Notes under the pieces: generated by a model | Seen by the model: only the letters and a program-made list of their open reading frames with translations | Database searches by the model: none | Told to the model about the DNA's origin: nothing | DNA from: [Clostridium] symbiosum | Lineage (GTDB): Bacteria; Bacillota; Clostridia; Lachnospirales; Lachnospiraceae | Reading direction: 5' to 3' | Assembly: GCA_036419695.1 (NCBI GenBank) | Contig: CP143946.1 | Span: 476,501 to 540,500 of the forward strand | Length of the DNA: 64,000 nucleotides | Made by a program: the position numbers and the translations under genes | In this document: positions 26,382 to 34,886 of the stretch, one piece after another | Numbering within the stretch: the stretch's first letter is position 1 | Layout: each line of letters starts with the position of its first letter

Positions 26382-28031
26382 ATGGGCTTAAATTATAGAA
26401 TTGACAGTTTTGATGTTGCGGGTTTTGAACTTAAGTATGAACAATATAGGAGTCAGCCGCTTGATACAGTATGTGGCGAAGCCCGTGCATATAAAAGTTA
26501 TCCGTTAGTATATGCCTTATATAATAATTCTAAAATTTATATTGGAGAGTCTGGCAGATTTTTAGAAAGGTTTCAGGAACATTCACAGATAATTAAACGA
26601 GAACGATTAAAGCGATTATTAATTATTTATGGAAGTCTATTTAATTCGAGCGTGATAAAAGAGTTAGAAACCGCTTTAATTGCCTGCTTTCTTGCTGAAA
26701 AAAGGGAGGTATTGAACCCAGGCGTATATCAAAAGTATAAAGAATATTCAAATAAAATGGAATCGTATAGTGATATTATTATCCCGGTATGGAATGATTT
26801 GAAGAAAAAGGGACTCGTTACTTTGAACCACAAAGATATTGAAATGACTCTACTATACCGCTATTCTCCATTCAAAACGCTGTCGGAACAACAGCGTATG
26901 ATCGTCAATTTTGTTTGTAATTCTATAACAAACAAGGACAGGCCCCAGAATAGAATCGTTGTTTATGGGGAACCGGGTACTGGGAAATCATTATTAACCA
27001 ATACGATTGTATATAATCTCGTAAATGAAAAGGGGCTCTCTGCTGAAACGATAGCTGTAATATTGCCTAATAAAACGCTTCCTAAGCTTTTTAGAAGTCT
27101 ATATAAAAAATTAAACTTAAATGTTAATGTCGCTACTGCAGCGGGGATTATAAACTCAAGCAAGCGATATGATACGATTATTGTTGATGAAGGGCAGCGA
27201 TTGAGAAAATATTTTTCTAAAGACGGATGGATGTTTAGGCATTTAGATAAGGACAATATTGAGAATAACGAGCTCCAGCAATTAAAGAAAATCACAAATA
27301 ATCTTGTTATATTTTACGATAAATATCAGAGGATAAGACCTTCTGACATCGACATTGGGACGTTTGAAAGAGGCAGTAAAGAGTTTGATAAGCTTATGCT
27401 TGAACAGCAGTTTCGGATCAGGGGCCAATTTAAGGAGGTGGATGGCAAGGATTATATTAGCGCCTTGAAAAATATATTGCAAATTGAGGCGGCATCCTAT
27501 AACCCCGCTGTATTTGAAGAGTATGATTTTGGTATTGTCCACAGTATGAAAGCATTAGAACGATGGATAGAGGAAAAGCAGTCGCTTCCTGGTTCGGAAA
27601 GAAGCCGAATCTTATCGGGATATGCATTTGAGTGGATTTCAAAAAAGGATCCTAGAAAATTTGACTTCATAGAAGGCGATTTTAAGCGGCGGTGGAATAC
27701 AAATAGTGAAAAATGGACGGAACAGAAAAATTCTAAATATGAGGTGGGGTGTACACATGCAGTTTTAAGCGTCGATTTAAACTATATCGGAGTGATCATT
27801 GGTGACGATATTGATATAGATGACGATGGTAAACTTATCGCTAACAGGGATTCGTTTTATGACACGAATGGTAAAACTATAAAAAAAGAAGATCCTGACG
27901 ATTCTCTATTGGTAGAATATATCAAAAATAATTACTACATTTTATTGAGCAGGGGCATGGACGGGTGTAGAGTTTACTTTACGAACAAGAAATTGGAGGC
28001 CTATTTTAAAAGTAAAATGAAAAGGCAATAA
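26382..28031 (+). CDS. GIY-YIG nuclease domain fused to DUF2075 ATPase/helicase
   Basis: 549 residues. Residues 40-110 form a GIY-YIG-type domain: VYAL (43-46), YIG (53-55), R63, H67 and a later glutamate in VIKELETALI. A P-loop ATPase of the DUF2075 type follows: GEPGTGKS (196-203) and TIIVDEGQ (about 265-272), then QQFRIRGQF and a C-terminal YYILLSRGMDGCRVYF, the last resembling helicase motif VI. So a DNA-cutting and a DNA-translocating module in one protein, coupled to a MazG-like enzyme. I infer an antiphage function from domains and from the neighbouring CRISPR locus. Confidence 0.85.
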   Translation: MGLNYRIDSFDVAGFELKYEQYRSQPLDTVCGEARAYKSYPLVYALYNNSKIYIGESGRFLERFQEHSQIIKRERLKRLLIIYGSLFNSSVIKELETALIACFLAEKREVLNPGVYQKYKEYSNKMESYSDIIIPVWNDLKKKGLVTLNHKDIEMTLLYRYSPFKTLSEQQRMIVNFVCNSITNKDRPQNRIVVYGEPGTGKSLLTNTIVYNLVNEKGLSAETIAVILPNKTLPKLFRSLYKKLNLNVNVATAAGIINSSKRYDTIIVDEGQRLRKYFSKDGWMFRHLDKDNIENNELQQLKKITNNLVIFYDKYQRIRPSDIDIGTFERGSKEFDKLMLEQQFRIRGQFKEVDGKDYISALKNILQIEAASYNPAVFEEYDFGIVHSMKALERWIEEKQSLPGSERSRILSGYAFEWISKKDPRKFDFIEGDFKRRWNTNSEKWTEQKNSKYEVGCTHAVLSVDLNYIGVIIGDDIDIDDDGKLIANRDSFYDTNGKTIKKEDPDDSLLVEYIKNNYYILLSRGMDGCRVYFTNKKLEAYFKSKMKRQ

Positions 28032-28114
28032 GAGAAGCTTTTATTAAAGAGAAGCTTTTTTAAGAGGCTATGTGAAGCCGCAAATGTATTATTACAAAAC
28101 GGATAAAGAGTAAT

Positions 28115-28643
28115 TTTGGAACAGTCGATCCTGCGAAAAAAAGACAAAACTTTGACTTTATGGGCTCGGCGATGGGCAGGTTTCAGGATTCCAGCGGCTA
28201 CAGGTATAGAATTCTACCGTACAATCACACTGCTTCCCTATTTCTAGATAGTGTTTGGGGTGTTGCTCACTATATTTACGGAGGCAAACGGGAATGGTGC
28301 TAAGCCTTACATCGTTTATATTAATAAACAGCATCCAAGAAAATCTACCTGCAATTGCCCTTTTGTGAATGGCAGACGTGTGATTTGTAAGCATATGCTG
28401 GCACTGTTATTCACCATAGCGCCGGAAACCGTTCAAAATTTCCTCAAAGAAGTTGAGAAATATGAAGCAGAGGAAAACAAGAGGAGGCAACTGCATTATG
28501 TTGGAATGAAAGCGTATGTAAAGAGTCTTTCAAAATCAGAACATCAGGAACAGCTACTAATAGCTGAATTTCAGCCAGAAAGGAGCCGCTTATGGAATAC
28601 CTTGCGCATATCAGCGAAGATAAAAATCGGGAGCAAAGCATAA
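28115..28643 (+). pseudogene. SWIM zinc-finger protein gene, frameshifted
   Basis: From 28115 one frame reads FGTVDPAKKRQNFDF, SGYRYRILPYNHTA and DSVWGV, then stops at about 28300. From 28251 a second frame reads GVLLTIFTEANGNGAK and then PYIVYINKQHPRKSTCNCPF with VICKH, i.e. the CxC...CxH SWIM zinc site. The two parts appear to be one protein broken by a single-base shift near 28245-28260; another shift may lie near 28110, where a frame starting MYYYKTDKE ends. The last 50 bases overlap the cas3 start. SWIM domains bind DNA or protein; role here unknown. Confidence 0.6.
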
Positions 28644-30748
28644 AAAATCATTTAGAGGGAACGGCCCTCCTGGCAGAGAAGTTTGCAAATGAGTTCGGTT
28701 ATGGAGACTGGGGCTATTTCTGCGGGAAGCTCCACGACATCGGGAAATATTCGGCTAAATTTCAGAGGCGTATCAAAGGCAGCGGCGAGACAGCAGATCA
28801 TGCTACGGCGGGAGCACAACTATGCCTGCAATTGGGCAAACAAAAAGGCGGTTTCTATGTCGCCCCTGCGTACTGTATTGCTGGCCATCACGCCGGCCTT
28901 CCGGACACGGGAACGAGCGCGGATACGGGAGAAAGAGGAACCTTCCTGGGCAGGATGAAGAAGAAAATAGAAGACTATGGGGCATATCAAGAGGAGATAT
29001 CAGTACCTCCTCTTTCACCCCCTGTTTTTACGAGGGATGGGAAGACAGATCCTACCTTTACCATGAGCTTTCTCATCCGCATGCTGTATTCCTGCCTCGT
29101 GGATGCCGATTATCTTGATACAGAGGACTTCATGAAGGACGGCGGTACAGGCCGGATGGCGGGAGAATGTATCCCGGTACTTTTGGAGAAGTTGAATCGC
29201 CATATCGAGAAATGGGTTGTAAATGAAGAAAAGGATACGATCAACGGGCGAAGGACGGAGATACTTAAATACTGTATCGAGCAGGGAAAGAAAGAGAAGG
29301 GGCTGTTTCGCCTGACCGTTCCGACCGGGGGTGGAAAGACGGTGGCGTCTCTGGCATTTGCCCTGAACCATGCGGCGGAGCATGGGATGAAGCGTGTCAT
29401 CTACGTGATTCCGTATACCAGCATCATCGAGCAGAACGCAAATGTATTCAGCGATATTCTGGGGAAAGAAAATGTTCTGGAACATCATAGCGGTATTGAT
29501 TATGAAAGCACGGAGGAACTGAAGCCAAAGCAGCTGGCGACGGAAAACTGGGATCTGCCTGTCATTGTGACGACGAATGTCCAGTTCTTCGAGTCTCTAT
29601 TTTCCAATAAATCTTCGAAATGCAGAAAATTACATAACATTGCGAACAGCGTTATTATCTTTGACGAGGCGCAGATGCTTCCGAATGATTATCTATTACC
29701 GTGTATTGCCGCAATGGAGGAGTTGATCCGGCACTATGAGAGCAGCATTGTGCTGTGTACGGCGACTCAGCCATCTTTGAAACCATTCTTTCCAGAGGAT
29801 TTGCATTATACGGAGCTGTGTCCGCGCATGGAAGAACAGTTTCGCTTTTTCAAGAGAGCCAGCTTTAAAAATTTAGGAAAAATACCGGAGGACGAGCTCT
29901 TAGAAAGGCTGAGAACGGAAGAACAGGCGCTGTGTATTTTGAATACAAAAAATAACGTACAAAAGCTGTATGAGAAAATCAAGGGGGAGGGAGTCTATCA
30001 CCTTTCAACCTTCATGTATCCCAATCACCGCCAGAATCGCCTGAAAGATATACGGGAGAGATTAGAGAAAGGAAAAAAATGTATTGTCATTGCCACCAGT
30101 CTGGTGGAGGCCGGCGTGGATCTGGATTTTCAGAGCGTCTACAGGGAACTGGCCGGCGTGGATTCCATGATACAGGCGGCAGGCCGGTGCAACAGAGAGG
30201 GGAACCGGCCTGCCCAGACCAGCTTTGCCTATTATTTTCAGTTGGAAGAGTCCAGAAAGATTCCAGGACAGGAACTGCAGATCGAAACGGCAAGACAGGT
30301 AATCCGAAATCATGAAGACATAGCTTCCCTCGAGGCGGTTCAGGATTATTTTACCAGATTATATCGTTTTAAAGGATCTGCCCTGGACAAAAAGAATATT
30401 TTAGATGAATTCCAAAAAGGCCGGTTTGCTTTTTCCACGGTCGGAAGAGAATTTAAACTGATCGAGCAGAATACAAAAACAATTTTGATTCCGATCGAAG
30501 AACGTGCCAAAGAAATTGCGGAGGAATTGAGGTTGAAAGGGGTGTCAAAAAAATTAATCCGGGAGGCGGGACAATATTGCGTTAATATTTATGATAATCT
30601 TTTTCAAAAATTGTATGGCGCCGGGATGGTTGTTGGGGTATCGGAGGAGTTGAAAGAAGAGTTTTTTGTTTTAAAGGACTGTGGGAATTATTCGGAAGAG
30701 ACTGGCTTGCAGATTCATGTGGAGCTGGGGACGGGGGTGTGGTTGTAA
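28592..30748 (+). CDS. cas3: Type I-C CRISPR nuclease-helicase Cas3
   Basis: 718 residues. An N-terminal HD nuclease domain (H20, HDIGK with H48-D49, IAGHHAG near residue 97) precedes a superfamily 2 helicase with Walker A VPTGGGKT (about 243-250), DEAQ (about 357), CTATQPS and the motif VI region QAAGRCNREG. Cas3 unwinds and degrades target DNA after Cascade recruitment. The ATG at 28592 follows GAAAGGAG and lies inside the broken SWIM gene. Unlike the other cas genes it is separated from cas5 by 0.8 kb, starting with a repeat-like hairpin 3 bp after its stop codon. Confidence 0.95.
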   Translation: MEYLAHISEDKNREQSIKNHLEGTALLAEKFANEFGYGDWGYFCGKLHDIGKYSAKFQRRIKGSGETADHATAGAQLCLQLGKQKGGFYVAPAYCIAGHHAGLPDTGTSADTGERGTFLGRMKKKIEDYGAYQEEISVPPLSPPVFTRDGKTDPTFTMSFLIRMLYSCLVDADYLDTEDFMKDGGTGRMAGECIPVLLEKLNRHIEKWVVNEEKDTINGRRTEILKYCIEQGKKEKGLFRLTVPTGGGKTVASLAFALNHAAEHGMKRVIYVIPYTSIIEQNANVFSDILGKENVLEHHSGIDYESTEELKPKQLATENWDLPVIVTTNVQFFESLFSNKSSKCRKLHNIANSVIIFDEAQMLPNDYLLPCIAAMEELIRHYESSIVLCTATQPSLKPFFPEDLHYTELCPRMEEQFRFFKRASFKNLGKIPEDELLERLRTEEQALCILNTKNNVQKLYEKIKGEGVYHLSTFMYPNHRQNRLKDIRERLEKGKKCIVIATSLVEAGVDLDFQSVYRELAGVDSMIQAAGRCNREGNRPAQTSFAYYFQLEESRKIPGQELQIETARQVIRNHEDIASLEAVQDYFTRLYRFKGSALDKKNILDEFQKGRFAFSTVGREFKLIEQNTKTILIPIEERAKEIAEELRLKGVSKKLIREAGQYCVNIYDNLFQKLYGAGMVVGVSEELKEEFFVLKDCGNYSEETGLQIHVELGTGVWL

Positions 30749-30751
30749 AAT

Positions 30752-30869
30752 GTCAGCGAGAGCCAGGTTCATTCTGGCTCTCGCTGTGGATTGAAAAATT
30801 ACACTAAGCTTGCGAAATACGACGGTGATAAAAATAAAGAAGAGTTTACTTCTCTTGTGTTGAGAAGTA
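30752..30869 (+). ncRNA. Pseudo-CRISPR repeat plus spacer-like segment (candidate crRNA-like RNA)
   Basis: Seen: GTC (30752-30754), a stem AGCGAGAGCCAG/CTGGCTCTCGCT (30755-30766 with 30774-30785), then GTGGATTGAAA (30786-30796). Genuine repeats of this array have the same order: GTC, a stem GTTCCC/GGGAAC, then GTGGATTGAAAT. So both ends are kept while the stem is different and longer. Bases 30798 to about 30832 would be a spacer-like part beginning ATTACACTAAGC, and a hairpin TACTTCTC/GAGAAGTA (30847-30869) could end the RNA. Known: in type I-C, Cas5 cuts the repeat below the stem and leaves this handle on the crRNA. Inferred: an RNA that Cascade can load. There is no T-run after the stem, so it is a poor terminator. 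Target not found. Confidence 0.6.
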
Positions 30870-30998
30870 TTCCCTTCTTTACTCATAACATTATTGTTTC
30901 TACCCACAGGTTTTATCCTGACAAATATAGTATAACATATAAAAAACAATATTTCAATAAAGTTAATTGTAAATAGAAAGGAAATGTGATGCTTTTTA

Positions 30999-31027
30999 TT
31001 GAATGTCTTGGTAAATTATGATATATT
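30999..31027 (+). promoter_or_regulatory. Promoter of the small toxin ORF
   Basis: TTGAAT (30999-31004), a 17-base spacer, then TATATT (31022-31027). It lies 65 bp upstream of the holin-like toxin ATG and is the only good sigma-A-type signal in the cas3-cas5 gap close to that gene. Confidence 0.55.
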
Positions 31028-31091
31028 GGTTTCAGAGAACAATCGTCCACAGGAGTGTTGATCTATATTACATAGAATGGGGGTGGTGTTC

Positions 31092-31181
31092 ATGAAGAAC
31101 GAATTTAGCTTTGGTGATTTGATGCAATTTGGATTATTTTTGCTGGCACTACTGACATTTATTTATCTGATTATTCAGTAG
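31092..31181 (+). CDS. Holin-like type I toxin, 29 residues
   Basis: A short ORF starting at ATG 31092 and encoding MKNEFSFGDLMQFG followed by a single hydrophobic helix (LFLLALLTFIYLII). The pattern (short polar start with LMQFG, one transmembrane helix) is that of the putative holin-like toxins (Hol-Tox/TxpA group) of Firmicutes type I toxin-antitoxin modules. A strong GGGGGTGGTG ribosome site precedes it, and that site can pair with GAAAAACCACCC at 31191-31202 just after the stop, as in toxins whose mRNA folds to hide the start. It lies between cas3 and cas5. Absence of basic C-terminal residues is slightly unusual. Confidence 0.6.
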   Translation: MKNEFSFGDLMQFGLFLLALLTFIYLIIQ

Positions 31182-31559
31182 TGCCATGTAGAAAAACCAC
31201 CCTTGAAACTTTGCCAGGTGTCAGAGCGGTGTTTTCTACCTTCTTCATGGGTTAGACCACTTGTGGACGATAGTTCTTTTTATGTTTACATCGTAACAGA
31301 TTTCAAAAATTTATTCAAGAATTTTTTAGCCTGTAGTTTTACCTTACCTATATCATAAATTTGTAAGTATATGTATAGTTGAAAAGCAACAATTCTTTAT
31401 TTGTTGAGAGGTTATATCACAATTATTTAGATATAAATGACAATGTATGTACTACCACATAATCAAAAAACAAGTAGAAAATGAGTTTATATTAAGCAAT
31501 ATAGAATTACGTATTGTTAATATACAAAATGCAAGATACAACAGAAGGGAGAGAAAGCG
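31182..31559. other. Gap before cas5: toxin 3' region and cas promoter area
   Basis: 31185-31270 has sequence complementary to the toxin ribosome site and a GC-richer hairpin segment (GCCAGGTGTC region, ACCACTTGTGG), the place where an antisense antitoxin RNA would end or start. 31300-31559 is AT-rich and should contain the promoter of the cas5-cas2 operon; I cannot pick a single convincing -35/-10 pair. No other ORF. Confidence 0.4.
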
Positions 31560-32219
31560 ATGAGTGTGGGAGTCAGAGTGAAAGTCTGGGGTGATTATGC
31601 ACTTTTTTCCCGCCCAGAGATGAAAGTGGAACGTTGCAGCTATGATATCATGACGCCGTCTGCCGCCCGGGGAATTCTGGAGGCCATCTACTGGCATCCG
31701 GGCTTGGCGTGGAGAATCGACCGCATTCACGTCATGAAACCGATTCAGTTCACCTCTATCCGACGGAATGAGGTCAAGAGCAAGGTTTCGGCGAGCAATG
31801 CGCTTTCTGTCTATAACGGGGCTAAAAAGGAATTGTTCATCAGCAGCAAAGAGGAGATTGTCCAGAGAGCTTCGCTGCTTTTAAAGGACGTGGAGTATGT
31901 CATAGAGGCTCATTTTGAAATGACGGATCGAGCAAATGACAGTGACAATCCGGGAAAGTTTAAGGACATTATCACGAGGCGGCTAAAGCGGGGAGAATGT
32001 TACCATACACCCTATTTTGGCTGCCGGGAATTTCCGGTCAATTTCTGTCTCTATGATGATGAGATTCATGGAGCCTATGAGGTAGTGGAAGAAAAGGATC
32101 TGGGATTTATGCTCTTCGACATGGATTACTCAAATCCAGAGGATATACAGCCGATGTTCTTTCGGGCTGTCATGCGCCGGGGTGTTGTGGATTTGAGGGA
32201 CTGCGAGGTGATTCGATGA
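31560..32219 (+). CDS. cas5c: Type I-C Cas5 (Cas5c/Cas5d), pre-crRNA endoribonuclease
   Basis: 219 residues. In type I-C systems Cas5 replaces Cas6 and cuts pre-crRNA at the base of the repeat hairpin, then stays in Cascade at the 5' handle. The start VRVKVWGDYALFSRPEMKVER and the segments TPSAARGILEAIYWHP and PYFGCREFPVNF are typical of the Csd5/Cas5d family. AGAAGGGAGAG precedes the ATG. The last four bases (ATGA) overlap cas8c. As the repeat-reading subunit it would also be the one to recognise the repeat look-alike after cas3. Confidence 0.94.
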   Translation: MSVGVRVKVWGDYALFSRPEMKVERCSYDIMTPSAARGILEAIYWHPGLAWRIDRIHVMKPIQFTSIRRNEVKSKVSASNALSVYNGAKKELFISSKEEIVQRASLLLKDVEYVIEAHFEMTDRANDSDNPGKFKDIITRRLKRGECYHTPYFGCREFPVNFCLYDDEIHGAYEVVEEKDLGFMLFDMDYSNPEDIQPMFFRAVMRRGVVDLRDCEVIR

Positions 32220-33964
32220 TACTGCAGGCGTTGGTAAAGCACTATGAGACTTTAGCGGAGCAGGGAAAAGTGTCGAGACAGGGGTGGTGTCGGGCAAAGG
32301 TGACCTATGCGCTGGACATCGACGCAGAAGGCAGACTGCTGGGGCTGATTCCACTCAAGCAGGAAGAGGAGCGGGGAAAAAAGACGGTCTGGGTGCCGCA
32401 GATGATGGAAGTGCCGGAGATGGCGGCCCGTTCTTCAGGAGTATCGGCAAATTTTTTGTGTGATAATTCCAAATATCTACTGGGGATCGATAAGGATGGA
32501 AGCGGCAAACGCGTTTTAGAATGTTTTCAGGCAGCTAGAGAAAAGCATGAGTCCATTCTTGAACAAGTACAGAGCAAGGCCGCTGTGGCGGTGAAAAATT
32601 TCTTTAAGAATTGGGATCCCATGAAAGCGAAGGAAAATCCGGAACTGCTTGAGAATTGGGAAGACATTACGGCTGGCGGAAATCTGATTTTTTATGTGGA
32701 AACGCAGTACGCGCAGGAAGATCCGGATATACGTGATGCCTGGGATGAAGCTCTTTTGGCAGCTGGAAACGAGAACCAAGCAATTTGCCTTGTGACCGGA
32801 AAGAAGGCGGAGATTTCCCGGATTCATACTGTGATTCGGGGGGTTCAGGGCGCACAGTCCAGCGGGGCGGCATTGGTGTCTTTCAACGCACCATCCTTTG
32901 AGTCCTATGGAAAAGAGCAGAGTTTTAACGCACCAGTCGGGAAATATGCGATGTTTGCCTATACGACGGCGCTAGGTTACTTGCTCTCTCAGAGAAAATA
33001 CATCTTTATGCTGGGAGATACGACGATTCTCTTTTGGGCGGAGGATGGCGAGGAGCTCTATCAGGATCTATTTCTGGGGGCAATGGAGCCGACGGACGAC
33101 AACCAGGAGGCACTGAGGGGGATTTTTTCCAACCTGCAGGCCGGGCGGGGGATTGATGTAGACGGAATCCAGATCAATCCGGAGCAGAAATTCTACATAC
33201 TGGGGCTGGCCCCCAATGCGGCGCGGCTGTCGGTCAGGTTCTTTTACGAGAATCACTTTGGAACAATTTTGTCCAATATCAAAAAGCACTATGAACAGAT
33301 GGAAATCATTAGGCCGTCCTGGGACAAAATTGAATTTCCGGGTGCCTGGAGGGTGCTTTTCGAGACCGTAAACCAGAAATCCAAGGAAAAGAAACCGCAG
33401 CCCAACATGGCGGCATCGGTGTTTGAATCGATTTTGTCTGGGAAAAAGTACCCGGAAAGCTTATACAGCAATGTGCTGATACGGATTCGCGCGGAACAGG
33501 GGAGAATCACCCGTGGGCGCGCGGCGATTATAAAGGCCTGTTTGATTCGGAATCACGGAAAACAATGGACAGAGGAGGGGTGCTTTGTGGGATTAAATGA
33601 ACAATGTAAGGATGTGGCTTATGTATTGGGGAGGGAATTTGCTGTGCTGGAGGCCATTCAGGAGGACGCCAATCCTGGAATCAATGCGACGATTAAAGAT
33701 CGGTATTTTAACTCGGCCTGTGCGGCGCCGGCGTCGGTATTTCCTATTTTGTTGAAGCTGAAAAACAGTCATATCCGAAAATTGGAGACCGGGAAACGGA
33801 TTTTTTATGAAAAAATGCTAACCGGACTCGAGGGGATGATCGAGGTGGAAGAGGAATGTCCTTTAGCCTTTCCGCGGAGATTGTCCTTGGAAGAACAGGG
33901 GATGTTTATATTGGGATATTACCATCAGGTTCAGAAGCGTTTCGAGAAAAAGGAGGAGAAGTAA
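32216..33964 (+). CDS. cas8c: Type I-C Cascade large subunit Cas8c (Csd1)
   Basis: 582 residues. It is the large subunit that reads the PAM and, in type I-C, also yields an internally started small subunit (Cas11) from its 3' part. Recognised by length, position and segments such as SKYLLGIDKDGSG and YFNSACAAPASVFPILLKLK. A possible internal start for Cas11c could lie around residues 440-470, but I could not settle on a codon. It overlaps cas5 by four bases and cas7 by one, as expected for a translationally coupled Cascade operon. Confidence 0.93.
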   Translation: MILQALVKHYETLAEQGKVSRQGWCRAKVTYALDIDAEGRLLGLIPLKQEEERGKKTVWVPQMMEVPEMAARSSGVSANFLCDNSKYLLGIDKDGSGKRVLECFQAAREKHESILEQVQSKAAVAVKNFFKNWDPMKAKENPELLENWEDITAGGNLIFYVETQYAQEDPDIRDAWDEALLAAGNENQAICLVTGKKAEISRIHTVIRGVQGAQSSGAALVSFNAPSFESYGKEQSFNAPVGKYAMFAYTTALGYLLSQRKYIFMLGDTTILFWAEDGEELYQDLFLGAMEPTDDNQEALRGIFSNLQAGRGIDVDGIQINPEQKFYILGLAPNAARLSVRFFYENHFGTILSNIKKHYEQMEIIRPSWDKIEFPGAWRVLFETVNQKSKEKKPQPNMAASVFESILSGKKYPESLYSNVLIRIRAEQGRITRGRAAIIKACLIRNHGKQWTEEGCFVGLNEQCKDVAYVLGREFAVLEAIQEDANPGINATIKDRYFNSACAAPASVFPILLKLKNSHIRKLETGKRIFYEKMLTGLEGMIEVEEECPLAFPRRLSLEEQGMFILGYYHQVQKRFEKKEEK

Positions 33965-34854
33965 TGGGTGAAGTGATTAAAAACAGGTACGAATTTGTCG
34001 TATTGTTTGATGTGGAAAATGGCAATCCGAACGGAGATCCGGATGCCGGAAATATGCCGAGAATCGATCCAGAGAGCGGATACGGACTGGTGACGGATGT
34101 CTGCTTAAAGAGAAAAATCCGTAATTATGTGGAGATTGTGAAAGAAGAGGAGGAAGGATACCAGATCTATATAAAAGAGAATATTCCGTTGAACCGGAGC
34201 GACAGCAAGGCATTTGAGTACTTAAAGATTGACGAGTCCAAAACAAAGGATTTAAAGAAAAATGATCCCGAGGCAGACCAGAAAATCAGAGATTTCATGT
34301 GTAAGAACTTCTTTGATATCCGGACATTTGGCGCAGTTATGACTACATTTGTAAAGGCTTCTCTAAACTGCGGCCAGGTGAGGGGGCCTGTGCAGTTGGG
34401 CTTTGCCCGAAGTATTGACCCAATTGTGAGCCAGGAAGTGACGATCACGCGAGTGGCTATTACAACGGAAAAGGATGCGGGGAATAAGAGTACGGAGATG
34501 GGCAGAAAGAATATCGTGCCTTACGGACTCTACCGTGTGGAGGGATATATTTCTGCCAATCTTGCCAGAAAAGTGACCGGCTTTTCGGAGGAGGATCTGG
34601 AACTCTTGTGGGAGGCAATTATCAATATGTTCGAACACGATCATTCGGCGGCAAGGGGAAAGATGGCTGTTCGGGAATTAATTGTATTCAAACACAGTAA
34701 AGAATTGGGAGATTGTCCTGCTTATAAGTTGTTTGAGGCCGTGGAAGTAAAGAAAAAGGACGAAATTCTCTATCCGAGAAAGTACCAGGACTATGAGGTT
34801 ACGGTTCACGAAGAGCTGATTCCGGATACGGTGGAGGTAATCAGAAAGATATAA
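33964..34854 (+). CDS. cas7c: Type I-C Cascade backbone Cas7 (Csd2)
   Basis: 296 residues from ATG 33964, which overlaps the cas8c stop by one base (TAATG) and has AAGGAGGAG upstream. Family features are YEFVVLFDVENGNPNGDPD, PRIDPESGYGLVTDVCLKR and FGAVMTTF. Six or seven copies coat the crRNA spacer in the type I-C Cascade. An earlier in-frame start at 33856 lies within cas8c and is rejected. Confidence 0.95.
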   Translation: MGEVIKNRYEFVVLFDVENGNPNGDPDAGNMPRIDPESGYGLVTDVCLKRKIRNYVEIVKEEEEGYQIYIKENIPLNRSDSKAFEYLKIDESKTKDLKKNDPEADQKIRDFMCKNFFDIRTFGAVMTTFVKASLNCGQVRGPVQLGFARSIDPIVSQEVTITRVAITTEKDAGNKSTEMGRKNIVPYGLYRVEGYISANLARKVTGFSEEDLELLWEAIINMFEHDHSAARGKMAVRELIVFKHSKELGDCPAYKLFEAVEVKKKDEILYPRKYQDYEVTVHEELIPDTVEVIRKI

Positions 34855-34886
34855 GTAGAATGTGTGGAGGTAAATAGAAAAATATA

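Noticed and set aside
30752..30797. Reading the hairpin after cas3 as a plain rho-independent terminator
   Set aside because: The stem is followed by TGGATTGAAAAATTAC and not by a T-run, and its flanks equal those of the CRISPR repeat. A terminator role cannot be excluded fully.
31067..31080. ATTACA near the toxin ribosome site as target of the spacer-like segment
   Set aside because: Only six seed bases match and the preceding TAT is not the TTC PAM expected for type I-C.
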